A stretch of DNA of 60,281 nt. Source: Verrucomicrobiota bacterium. Its GTDB lineage: Bacteria > Verrucomicrobiota > Verrucomicrobiia > Opitutales > Opitutaceae. The stretch covers positions 1 to 60,281 of the forward strand of contig JAFEGX010000031.1 of NCBI GenBank assembly GCA_018239675.1, in the 5' to 3' direction. The position numbers and the translations under genes are program-made. Below are positions 27,194 to 35,005 of the stretch, one piece after another; position 1 is the first letter of the stretch; the number at the start of each line of letters is the position of its first letter. Below the pieces are notes generated by a model, which worked only from the letters and a program-made list of their open reading frames with translations, was not told the DNA's origin and made no database searches.

Positions 27194-27997
27194 ATGTTTT
27201 CCGTCCTGATCCTGACCCTCAACGAGGAACGCAACCTCCCCGCCTGCCTCGCGTCGGTGCGCGAGTGCGACGACGTGGTGGTGCTCGACTCGGGCTCGAC
27301 CGACCGGACCGTCGAACTGGCGCAGGCGGCCGGGGCGCGGGTCTTCACGCGCAAGTTCGACGACTTCGCGGGCCAGCGGAATTACGGCCAGACCGCGATC
27401 CCTTTCCGCCACGCGTGGGTCTTTCACCTCGACGCCGACGAACAAATGACGCCCGAGCTGATCGCGGAGTGCAAGGCGCAGGCCGGCGCCGGGGTCGACG
27501 GATTCATGGTGGCGCCCCGCATGCTGTTTCGCGGCCGCTGGATTCCGCACTGCACGGATTATCCCGCGTACCAGGCGCGATTCGTCCGCGCGCCCCAGTT
27601 TCGGTTCATCCAGGTCGGACATGGCCAGCGGGAGGCGCCGGGACAGAGCCTGGGGCAGCTCAAGGCGAACTATCTCCACGACCTGTCGGCCGGCGGGGAG
27701 GACGAGTGGCTGGAAAAGCACCGCCGCTACGCCCGCGCCGAGGCGGCCGAGCATGCAGGCCACGACGCCGGTATCCCGTGGTCCGACCTGTTTGCACCCG
27801 ACCGCGTCCGCCGGCGGCGCGCCCTCAAGCGTCTGAGCTACTCGCTGCCCTTCCGGCCGACGCTGCGGTTCCTGTACCAGTATGGCCTGCGCGGCGGCTT
27901 CCTCGATGGTGGCCCGGGCTTCCGCTACTGCCGGCTGCTGGCCCAATACGAGGGATTCGCCGTGGCGGAACTCCGCCGGCTCCGTCGCGCGACCTGA
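27194..27997 (+). CDS. Glycosyltransferase family 2, WaaE/KdtX-like
   Basis: 267-aa GT2 enzyme beginning FSVLILTLNEERNLPACL, followed by VVVLDSGSTDRT and the HLDADEQMTPEL metal-binding motif. The short length and the tail with KRLSYSLPFRPTLRFLYQY fit the WaaE/KdtX-like beta-1,4-glucosyltransferase subgroup. It starts 4 nt after the ligase-like gene stop; the next gene follows after 3 nt. Confidence 0.85.
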   Translation: MFSVLILTLNEERNLPACLASVRECDDVVVLDSGSTDRTVELAQAAGARVFTRKFDDFAGQRNYGQTAIPFRHAWVFHLDADEQMTPELIAECKAQAGAGVDGFMVAPRMLFRGRWIPHCTDYPAYQARFVRAPQFRFIQVGHGQREAPGQSLGQLKANYLHDLSAGGEDEWLEKHRRYARAEAAEHAGHDAGIPWSDLFAPDRVRRRRALKRLSYSLPFRPTLRFLYQYGLRGGFLDGGPGFRYCRLLAQYEGFAVAELRRLRRAT

Positions 27998-28000
27998 GCC

Positions 28001-29179
28001 ATGCGCTTCATCTTCGTCAACCGCTTCTATTGGCCCGAAGAGCCGGCGACGGCGCAACTGCTGACCGATCTCGCTGAGGAACTGGCCGCGCGGGGCCAAG
28101 ACGTGACCGTCATCACCAGCCACCCCGGCAGCCGGACCGTGCCGTTCCGCGAAACCCACCGCGGCGTCCACATCCGCCGCGTTCGCGGCACCCGCACACG
28201 GGGCGTCAGCCGCATCCTCGATTTCACGACCTTCCACTGCGGCGCATTTCTCACGCTGCTGCTGACCGCCCGGCGCGGCGACCGATTGATCGCGCTGACC
28301 GATCCCCCGCTGCTGGGAGTCGGGGCCTGGCTGGGCGGCTGGCTCACCGGGGCCAAGGTGTACCACTGGGTCCAGGACATCTACCCCGAGATTGCGGAGC
28401 GCCTGACGGGCCATGGCTGGCTCTCCGTCCTCCGGCCCGTGCGTAACCTCGCCTGGCGTCGATCCGACGGCTGCGTCGTGCTGGATACCGACATGGCGGC
28501 GACCGTGCAGTCCGCAGGGGTCGCCGCCGGCCGCATCGCGACCGTGCCAAACTGGGCGCCGGCCGGGCTCGAGCCGCAGTCGCCCACCGCCGCTGACGGC
28601 TTGCGGCGCGACTGGAATCTAGCGGGCCGCTTTGTGGTCGCCTACTCGGGAAACCTGGGCCGCGTGCACGACCTCGGTCCCGTGCTGGAGGTCGCCGCCG
28701 CCCTGCAGTCGGAGCCGGGCATCGCCTTTGTGTTCATCGGAAGCGGCCCGCAGCGGAACGCCCTCGCCGCGGCGGCCGCGGCTCGCGGGCTCGACCAGGT
28801 CCAGTTCCGGCCACCGCAGCGTCGCGAGCGGTTGAACGTCACGCTGGCCCTCGGCGACGTCCATCTTGTCACCCTCCTGCCCGGTTGCGAGGGCCTGGTG
28901 TTCCCAAGCAAGCTGTACGGCGCGGCCGCCGTCGGTCGGCCGGTCCTGGTGATTGGGCCCCGGGAGTCCGCCCTGGCCCGGATCGTCGTGGCCAACGGCA
29001 TCGGCGCCGCGTTCACGCGCGACGACGTCGGAGCCATCGCCGACTGGATCCGGTCGCTCCGCCAGGATCCGGCCCGCCAGGCCCGGCTGCGGGCGGCGGC
29101 CGAGGCGTTCCATGCGGCCGGCCTGAATCCGGCCCGCGCGGCGGAGAGTTGGCTCGCCCTGGCGGCCGGCGAGGATTGA
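28001..29179 (+). CDS. Glycosyltransferase family 4, WbuB/WcaI-like
   Basis: 392-aa GT-B protein. The start MRFIFVNRFYWPEEPATAQLLTD truncated here at its core and the acceptor motif WVQDIYPEIAERL are typical of WbuB/WcaI transferases. VAYSGNLGRVHDL opens the donor half, and GLVFPSKLYGAAAVGRPVL replaces the EX7E motif, as in that subgroup. A 46-nt gap separates it from the initiating transferase gene. Confidence 0.82.
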   Translation: MRFIFVNRFYWPEEPATAQLLTDLAEELAARGQDVTVITSHPGSRTVPFRETHRGVHIRRVRGTRTRGVSRILDFTTFHCGAFLTLLLTARRGDRLIALTDPPLLGVGAWLGGWLTGAKVYHWVQDIYPEIAERLTGHGWLSVLRPVRNLAWRRSDGCVVLDTDMAATVQSAGVAAGRIATVPNWAPAGLEPQSPTAADGLRRDWNLAGRFVVAYSGNLGRVHDLGPVLEVAAALQSEPGIAFVFIGSGPQRNALAAAAAARGLDQVQFRPPQRRERLNVTLALGDVHLVTLLPGCEGLVFPSKLYGAAAVGRPVLVIGPRESALARIVVANGIGAAFTRDDVGAIADWIRSLRQDPARQARLRAAAEAFHAAGLNPARAAESWLALAAGED

Positions 29180-29225
29180 CCGGCCTGCGCTTGCCGCGGG
29201 CCCGTCGGAGCCTACGCTCGACCAA

Positions 29226-30617
29226 ATGAGCGCCGCGCGCAAAAGCCTCCTTCTCCTCCTGGGACTGGACCTGCTGGCGGTGCTGGTGGTGTTCAACGCG
29301 GTCACCTACCTCCGCGCGCTTCTCCACCTCGGCTCGCTGGGGGCCGGGCCGCACCTCCTGCTGAGCCCGCTGCTGGCGCCCTACGCGGTGCTGGTCGTGG
29401 CCATCTACCTCATCGACGGGTACCGGGCGCGCACCGACATGATGAGCCTCGACTACACGAGCATGCACGCCATCGCCCTGCTCTCCGCCACGGTGGCGGC
29501 GCTGGTGCTGACCTATGTCGTGATCCCGGCCGGCTACGAGCTGCAGTACAGCCGCGCGGTCATCGCCCTGAGCTATGTTGCCCTGATCCCGCTCACGCTG
29601 AGCTACCGTCGTTTCCTCCACCTCCGGTTGGTCAACGCGCGCGGCGAGCGCTGCTTCGTCTATCTCGGCGACCGGGCCAGCTGCCTGGCGTTCCAGCGCG
29701 AGTGGGAGCAGGTGCACGTGACCCCGCGCATCATCTGCTGCGTGACGGGCGACGACCGGATCGACGCGCCGCAGCCGGCCAACGCCCCCGAGCTTCGCTC
29801 GCTGCAGGGGGTGCTCCAGGACATCGCGGCGGGCGTCATCTCGGTCGAGGCCGTGGTCCTGCGCGAGACGAACCGCGAGCTGGAGTCCGACCTCGTCCGG
29901 CGCCTGGTTGAACTCTACTTCGCGGGCCTGCCGACCTACACCCTCGAGATGTTTCACCAGGTCTACTGGCGCAAGATCCCGATCTACCGGCTCAACCAGA
30001 CCTGGCTGTTCCAGGAAGGTTTCACCATCGCCCGCGAGCCGGTGTTCGAGCGCATCAAGCGGATGGGCGACCTCGTCGCCGCCAGCCTCGGCCTGGTCAT
30101 CGCCTCGCCGGTGATCGTGCTCGCGGCGATCGCCGTCTGGCTCGACGACCGCGGGCCCTGCATCTTCGCGCAGACGCGGGTCGGGCGGAACCACGCGCCG
30201 TTCCGCCTCTACAAGCTCCGGACCATGCGGGCGGCGCCGGGCGGCGACCGCTACACGCAGGAGAACGACCAGCGGATCACGCGCGTGGGGAAATTCCTCC
30301 GGGCGAGCCGCATCGACGAGCTGCCGCAGCTGTTCAACGTGCTGCGCGGCGAGATGAGCATGATCGGGCCCCGCGCGGAGTGGGACCAGCTGGTCGCCGA
30401 GTACGAACGCGAGATTCCCTGCTATTTCTTCCGGCATCTCGTGAAGCCGGGCATCACCGGCTGGGCCCAGGTCAACTATCCGTACGGTGCCAGCCTCGCG
30501 GACACAGTGCGGAAGCTGGAGTACGACCTTTACTACATCCGGCACTTCTCCTTCCGGCTCGATGCGTCGATTGTGCTGAAGACGATTCACGTCATGCTTT
30601 TTGGCAAGGGCCGCTGA
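29226..30617 (+). CDS. Polyprenyl-phosphate sugar phosphotransferase (WbaP/WcaJ type)
   Basis: 463-aa initiating phosphoglycosyltransferase that places the first sugar-1-phosphate on undecaprenyl phosphate at the inner membrane. N-terminus has four hydrophobic segments (about 7-120), then a soluble region and the catalytic C-terminal domain: KRMGDLVAASLGLVIASP membrane hairpin, FRLYKLRTM, SRIDELPQLFNVL, MSMIGPRAE and KPGITGWAQVN, all hallmark blocks. Its presence shows the locus makes a lipid-linked glycan. Located near the 3' end of the operon, 14 nt before the flavoprotein gene. Confidence 0.93.
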   Translation: MSAARKSLLLLLGLDLLAVLVVFNAVTYLRALLHLGSLGAGPHLLLSPLLAPYAVLVVAIYLIDGYRARTDMMSLDYTSMHAIALLSATVAALVLTYVVIPAGYELQYSRAVIALSYVALIPLTLSYRRFLHLRLVNARGERCFVYLGDRASCLAFQREWEQVHVTPRIICCVTGDDRIDAPQPANAPELRSLQGVLQDIAAGVISVEAVVLRETNRELESDLVRRLVELYFAGLPTYTLEMFHQVYWRKIPIYRLNQTWLFQEGFTIAREPVFERIKRMGDLVAASLGLVIASPVIVLAAIAVWLDDRGPCIFAQTRVGRNHAPFRLYKLRTMRAAPGGDRYTQENDQRITRVGKFLRASRIDELPQLFNVLRGEMSMIGPRAEWDQLVAEYEREIPCYFFRHLVKPGITGWAQVNYPYGASLADTVRKLEYDLYYIRHFSFRLDASIVLKTIHVMLFGKGR

Positions 30618-30631
30618 GCCCGGTTGCGTCC

Positions 30632-32020
30632 ATGAAATCCTACGATTTTGCCGTCATCGGCGGAGGCAGCGCCGGCTTCAACGCCGCGCGGGTCGCCGCC
30701 GGCCTAGGGCTGAAGACCGCCGTGATCGACGGTGCCCGCACCCTGGGAGGGCTGTGCATCCTGCGCGGCTGCATGCCGTCCAAGACCCTGCTGTACATGG
30801 CCGAGGTGCTCCATCTCGCGCAGCACGGGCGGGACTTCGGCCTGCGCATCCCCTCGGCCCGGGCCGACATGAAGGCGATCCACGCCCGCAAGGTGCGCAT
30901 CATCGACGACTTTGCCGGCTACCGGCAGCGCGCGCTGCGCCAGGGCCCGTACGACCTGATCCGCGCTTACGCCCGGTTTCGCGACCCGCATACGCTCGAC
31001 CTGTCGAACGGGCAGGCGATCCGGGCGCGGCACATCCTGATCGGCACCGGCTCCCGGGTGGCCGTGCCGCCGGTGCCCGGCCTCGCGGCCGCCCGCGCCT
31101 GGACCAGCGACGAGGTGCTGGACCTCGATTTCGTTCCGCGCAGCGTGCTGGTCCTCGGCGGCGGCATCGTTGCCTGCGAGCTCGCCCAGTTCCTCAGCCG
31201 GATCGGGAGCCGCGTGATTCTCGTCCAGCGCAGCCGGCACATCCTGCGCGACCATTCGGCCGACGCCTCGACGGTGATCCAGCGCGCCCTGGTAGACGGC
31301 GGCGTCGAACTGTTCGCCGGCACCACCATCGAGTCCGTCCGCCAGGACCGTCGTGGTTCGACGGTCACCTTTGTCCACGACGGTCGCCGTGTGACCCGCC
31401 GCGCCGCGCATCTGTTCAATGCGCTGGGCCGGGAACCCAACACCCAGAGCCTCAACCTTGGCGCCGCCGGCGTGCGCACACACCCGGACGGGCAGATCGT
31501 GATCAACCGGTGGCAGCAGACCTCTGCACCGCACATCTACGCCGCCGGTGACTGCTCGGGTCCCCACGAGATCGTCCACGTGGCGATCCAGCAAGCCGAG
31601 TTGGCTGCCCGCCATGCCGCTGGCCGCCCCGGACTCAAGCCCGTCGATTTCTCACTGCTGCTCAACGTCGTTTTCACCGACCCGCAGCTTGCCACGATCG
31701 GCCGGCTTGAGCGGGACCTGGACGAGGCCGGCACACCCTACCTGAGCGCGAGCTATCCATTCAATGACCACGGCAAGTCCATCCTGATGGAGGCGAACTA
31801 CGGCTACGTGAAAGTCATCGCGGAACCGCGGCGCGGCCGGATCCTGGGTGCCGAGATCGTAGGCAAGGATGCCGGCGAGCTCATCCACGCGTTCAGCGGA
31901 CCGCTGGCGATGCGCGCTACGGTGTTCGACCTGCTGCGTGCGCCGTGGTACCACCCGACCCTCGCGGAAATCATCACCTATCCCCTCGAGGAGATCGCCG
32001 AGCGCGTCGGCGCCCGATGA
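30632..32020 (+). CDS. Pyridine nucleotide-disulfide oxidoreductase (dihydrolipoamide dehydrogenase-like)
   Basis: 462-aa class I flavoprotein. FAD motif VIGGGSAGFNAARVAA near the N-terminus; redox-active pair in GLCILRGCMPSK (CX4C, replacing the canonical GTCVNVGCIPSK); NAD(P) motif VLGGGIVACELAQ; second FAD motif IYAAGDCSG; and the C-terminal HPT (YHPTLAEI) that carries the catalytic histidine in this family. All catalytic parts are present, so it should be active; the substrate (lipoamide, another disulfide or a quinone) is unknown. No 2-oxo acid dehydrogenase genes are nearby; it sits inside the polysaccharide operon and overlaps the next start by 4 nt. Confidence 0.85.
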   Translation: MKSYDFAVIGGGSAGFNAARVAAGLGLKTAVIDGARTLGGLCILRGCMPSKTLLYMAEVLHLAQHGRDFGLRIPSARADMKAIHARKVRIIDDFAGYRQRALRQGPYDLIRAYARFRDPHTLDLSNGQAIRARHILIGTGSRVAVPPVPGLAAARAWTSDEVLDLDFVPRSVLVLGGGIVACELAQFLSRIGSRVILVQRSRHILRDHSADASTVIQRALVDGGVELFAGTTIESVRQDRRGSTVTFVHDGRRVTRRAAHLFNALGREPNTQSLNLGAAGVRTHPDGQIVINRWQQTSAPHIYAAGDCSGPHEIVHVAIQQAELAARHAAGRPGLKPVDFSLLLNVVFTDPQLATIGRLERDLDEAGTPYLSASYPFNDHGKSILMEANYGYVKVIAEPRRGRILGAEIVGKDAGELIHAFSGPLAMRATVFDLLRAPWYHPTLAEIITYPLEEIAERVGAR

Positions 32021-32787
32021 ATCGCCTGATGGCCAAGGCCGCCGACTGGGTCCTGGTCCGCACCGGGCTCCAGTACTGGCCGGTGAAAGTGAGGTCCGGC
32101 GTGGCCGCGGGGGCGCGCTGGACGCTCTATCCTTGGACATCCTACTGGCGCGGCCTTCACGAGCCGGCGCTGCAGGCGGCGATGGTCAACCTTGGCGACA
32201 TCCGGGGCTGGCACTGCTGGGACCTGGGGGCACACTACGGACTCTACAGTGTGGGCCTCGCCCGCCGGGTCGGACCCGAGGGATCGGTGGCGGCATTCGA
32301 GCCCAATCCGCACAGTCACGCCCGACTCCGGCACCACGCCGAGCTCAACGGCCTGGCCAATCTGCACACCTACGCGGCGGCGGTGTCGGACCATGCGACC
32401 GGGGCCGACCTCCTGACTTACGGTGACCTCCGGAGCACGACCACCCACCTCGCCTACGAGCGCGAGCTCCTCGGGCCCGCCACCGTGCCGGTGCGCGTGC
32501 CCACGGTCGTGTTGGACGACTGGGTCGACGCCGGAAGGCTGCCCCGGCCCAGTTTCGTCAAGGTCGACGTCGAGGGCCACGCCCATCGGGCCCTGGCCGG
32601 GGCCGCCCGCACGCTGGCCGCCAGCCGGCCCATCTTGATCATCGCGTTTCACAGTCGCGAAGAGGCGAACGGAGTCCGCGCGTTGCTCGAGCCTCTGGGC
32701 TACGACCGAAAGGTGATCGAAACGGCTTCCGGCAGTTCCGACGCCGAGATTGGTCACGATTTCATGTTTGTGCCGCGCAACCGATAG
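32017..32787 (+). CDS. FkbM family methyltransferase
   Basis: 256-aa SAM-dependent methyltransferase and last gene of the polysaccharide operon. SAM motif WDLGAHYGLYSVGLA near residue 68, AAFEPNPHSHARL, and SFVKVDVEGHAHRAL are the FkbM blocks. The ATG at 32017 overlaps the flavoprotein stop; a longer frame from 31945 lies inside that gene. It is the second methyltransferase of the locus and clearly distinct from the first (8325-9272). Confidence 0.83.
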   Translation: MNRLMAKAADWVLVRTGLQYWPVKVRSGVAAGARWTLYPWTSYWRGLHEPALQAAMVNLGDIRGWHCWDLGAHYGLYSVGLARRVGPEGSVAAFEPNPHSHARLRHHAELNGLANLHTYAAAVSDHATGADLLTYGDLRSTTTHLAYERELLGPATVPVRVPTVVLDDWVDAGRLPRPSFVKVDVEGHAHRALAGAARTLAASRPILIIAFHSREEANGVRALLEPLGYDRKVIETASGSSDAEIGHDFMFVPRNR

Positions 32788-32951
32788 GATGCGTGCGGGA
32801 TGACGGTTGACGCAAAGGGGCGCAAGATGCGCAGATTTCGTCGATCCAGGCGTCGCGCGAGGCGATTGCCACCGCCCATTGCCCTGACTGGTTACAGTAC
32901 GGCCGTGGCGAGTCTTTTCGACTGCGGCGCACTCGAGCGGCGACCACCTGA
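32788..32951. other. Intergenic region with repeat-like fragment
   Basis: Convergent spacer between the operon end and hisA. It contains GACGCAAAGGGGCGCAAG followed by ATGCGCAG (about 32809-32834), which resembles the GCAAAGA(T/G)GCGCAAA arms of the inverted-repeat element at 40236-40424. I see no gene and no strong terminator. Confidence 0.5.
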
Positions 32952-33683
32952 TTAGGGCGCCTTGGCGAGGGCGAGGATATCCGGCAGGTCAACGCGTCCC
33001 TCATAGAGCGCCTTGCCAACGATCACCCCGTCGAGGCGCGGCTCGCGCCGCGCCAGTTCGGCGAGATGAACAACGTCCTCACGGCGGCTGACGCCGCCGC
33101 TGGCGATCACCCGGGCGCGGACCGCCTGCAGCATCGCCGCCTGTGCCGGCAGGTTCGGGCCGGCGAGCATGCCGTCGGTGCCAATATCCGTGTGGATCAG
33201 CGTCGCGACGCCCAGGCCATCCATGCGACGGGCCAGGTCGAGGGCGCTCATGCCGGCCGCCGCGACCCAGCCCTTCACGGCCACCTGGCCGTTCTTCGCA
33301 TCGATCCCGACCGCGACCCGGTCGCCGAACGCCTGGACCAGCTCGCCGACAAACGCCTCACTCTCGGCGGCGCGCGTGCCGATCACGACGCGGCTGACCC
33401 CGAACCCTAGGGCCCGCTCGACCGCGGCGCGGGTGCGCAGGCCACCGCCCAGCTGGACCTTCAGGCCCACGGCCGCGATCGCCTGGACCGCCGCGAGGTT
33501 CTGCGGCTCGCCGGCAAAGGCACCGTCAAGGTCCACGACATGCACCCAGGCCGAGCCCGCGGTCCGGAAGCCGCCCGCCACCTCGGCGGGATTTTTCGCA
33601 TAGACCGTCTCCTGGTCCGCGCGCCCCTGCGTCAAACGCACACAGCGGCCGCCCTTGATGTCGATCGCGGGATAAATGGTCAT
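32952..33683 (-). CDS. hisA: Phosphoribosylformimino-5-aminoimidazole carboxamide ribotide isomerase
   Basis: 243-aa TIM-barrel enzyme of histidine biosynthesis that opens the ProFAR aminoaldose to PRFAR. MTIYPAIDIKGGRCVRL has the catalytic Asp8 equivalent (AIDIK), VHVVDLDGAF follows, HTDIGTDGML contains the second catalytic aspartate, and VIASGGVSRRED and GVIVGKALYEG are phosphate-binding loops. Usual length for HisA. It is alone here, with no other his genes in the window. Confidence 0.95.
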   Translation of the reverse strand: MTIYPAIDIKGGRCVRLTQGRADQETVYAKNPAEVAGGFRTAGSAWVHVVDLDGAFAGEPQNLAAVQAIAAVGLKVQLGGGLRTRAAVERALGFGVSRVVIGTRAAESEAFVGELVQAFGDRVAVGIDAKNGQVAVKGWVAAAGMSALDLARRMDGLGVATLIHTDIGTDGMLAGPNLPAQAAMLQAVRARVIASGGVSRREDVVHLAELARREPRLDGVIVGKALYEGRVDLPDILALAKAP

Positions 33684-33767
33684 CGGCCCATCGACTCATG
33701 CAAAGCGCGCCGGTGGCAAAGAAGAAATTTCCTTTGCGCCCGGCCCGACTTGCGCGAGGTTCTCGGC

Positions 33768-34835
33768 ATGCCCGCCTATCAAGCTCCCCAATTCCTCACC
33801 GAACTCCTGCACGCCCGCTCCCCATCGGGCTACGAGGCCGAAGCCCATGCCGTCTTCGACCGCCATGTCGGGCCCGCCGGCGACGCCTACGCCAAGGACG
33901 CGCTCGGCAACCGCCTCGCCACGCTGAACCCGGACGGCGACCCGGTGCTGATGCTGGCGGGCCACCTCGATGAACTCGGCCTGATCATCACGTACGTCAA
34001 CAAGGACGGCTACCTGTACTTCGACACAATCGGCGGCCACGACCGGACCGTGATCTCCGGCCGCCGGGTGGTGATCCAGACCGCAAAGGGCCTGGTCAAG
34101 GGCGTGACCGGCAAGCGCGCGATCCATCTCATGGACGAAGCGGACCGGAAGAAGGTCCCGGAGATCCACGAGATCTGGATCGACATCGGCGCGAAGTCGA
34201 AAAAGGACGCCCTGGCGCGCGTCGCCATCGGCGACGTCGCGACCTACGACCACGAATTCGAACTCTTCCACGGCAGCATCGGCGCGGCGCGGGCGTTCGA
34301 CAACAAGGTCGGCGCCTACGTCGTGGGCGAGACTCTGATCCGCCTCGCGAAGGACCGGAAAAAACTGGCGGCGAAAGTCGTGAGCGTCGGCACCTCGCAG
34401 GAGGAGATCGGAGTGCGCGGCGCCACCACAGCGGCGTACCTCGCGAACCCGCACATCGCGGTGGCGGTGGATGTGGGCCATGCGACCGACCACCCAGACT
34501 GTGACAACCGGAAATACGGCGAGACGAAACTGGGCGGGGGCCCGATCATCTGCCGGGGGGCGAACATCAACCCGAAGATTTACCAGCGCCTGATCGCGGC
34601 GGCCAAGCGGGCCAAGATTCCCTACCAGCTTGAGGCCGATCCGCGCCCGACCGGCACGGACGCCCGCGCCATCCAGATGGGCCGGGCCGGCGTCGCGACG
34701 GGCCTGATATCAATCCCGCTCCGCTACATGCACACCCCGAGCGAGGTGGTCGACCTCGAGGACGTGGAGCGCTGCGTGAAGCTGCTTGTGGAATTCGCCC
34801 GCGGCCTGGAGAAGGGCGATTACGCCCATTGGTAA
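33768..34835 (+). CDS. M42 family metallopeptidase (aminopeptidase/endoglucanase-like)
   Basis: 355-aa M42 peptidase. Metal ligands can be recognised in LAGHLDELGLI (His/Asp), ARAFDNKVGAYV (bridging Asp), TSQEEIGVRGA (catalytic Glu-Glu) and VDVGHATDHPD. M42 enzymes are cytosolic dinuclear-metal aminopeptidases forming large tetrahedral assemblies. ATG at 33768 gives the usual start (YQAPQFLTELLHARSPSGYE). It diverges from hisA with an 84-nt gap, which may hold promoters for both. A hairpin begins at its stop codon. Confidence 0.92.
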   Translation: MPAYQAPQFLTELLHARSPSGYEAEAHAVFDRHVGPAGDAYAKDALGNRLATLNPDGDPVLMLAGHLDELGLIITYVNKDGYLYFDTIGGHDRTVISGRRVVIQTAKGLVKGVTGKRAIHLMDEADRKKVPEIHEIWIDIGAKSKKDALARVAIGDVATYDHEFELFHGSIGAARAFDNKVGAYVVGETLIRLAKDRKKLAAKVVSVGTSQEEIGVRGATTAAYLANPHIAVAVDVGHATDHPDCDNRKYGETKLGGGPIICRGANINPKIYQRLIAAAKRAKIPYQLEADPRPTGTDARAIQMGRAGVATGLISIPLRYMHTPSEVVDLEDVERCVKLLVEFARGLEKGDYAHW

Positions 34836-34857
34836 ACGTCGAGCCCGCTCGACGTTT
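34834..34857 (+). terminator. Hairpin at the 3' end of the M42 peptidase gene
   Basis: Perfect 10-bp inverted repeat AAACGTCGAG / CTCGACGTTT with a 4-nt loop (CCCG), starting within the stop codon. There is no long U tract after it, so it is either a weak intrinsic terminator or a 3'-stabilising hairpin. Confidence 0.5.
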
Positions 34858-34983
34858 GCCAATTGAAGATCGGAGCTGGGAGCTGGCAGTTGGAATACCC
34901 AGACGTGAACGTCCTAGCCGACGGTGACGTCACGGCGTAGGCGGGATTTCCATCTCCCAGCTTCGAACCCCTAACTCCTAGCA
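34858..34983. repeat. Intergenic imperfect inverted repeat
   Basis: The spacer between the convergent peptidase and clpX genes contains AGCTGGGAG (34874-34882) and its reverse complement CTCCCAGCT (34954-34962), embedded in wider similarity (TTGGAAT/ATTTCCA). It looks like a dispersed intergenic repeat rather than a gene. Confidence 0.4.
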
Positions 34984-35002
34984 CGAACGGCATCGCCGTT
35001 CG
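34984..35002 (-). terminator. Hairpin downstream of clpX
   Basis: Perfect 8-bp stem CGAACGGC / GCCGTTCG with a 3-nt loop, located immediately after the clpX stop on the minus strand. No clear U tract follows, so it is a probable but not certain terminator. Confidence 0.5.
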
Positions 35003-35005
35003 AAC

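Noticed and set aside
26516..28414. A 632-codon minus-strand open frame in the polysaccharide locus
   Set aside because: It lies opposite the ligase-like gene and two glycosyltransferase genes that have clear motifs; no domain is recognisable in it.
3270..32787. Exosortase/PEP-CTERM glycan locus
   Set aside because: AsnB-like and GT genes occur in such loci, but no exosortase (EpsH/Xrt) protein and no PEP-CTERM sorting tail is encoded here.
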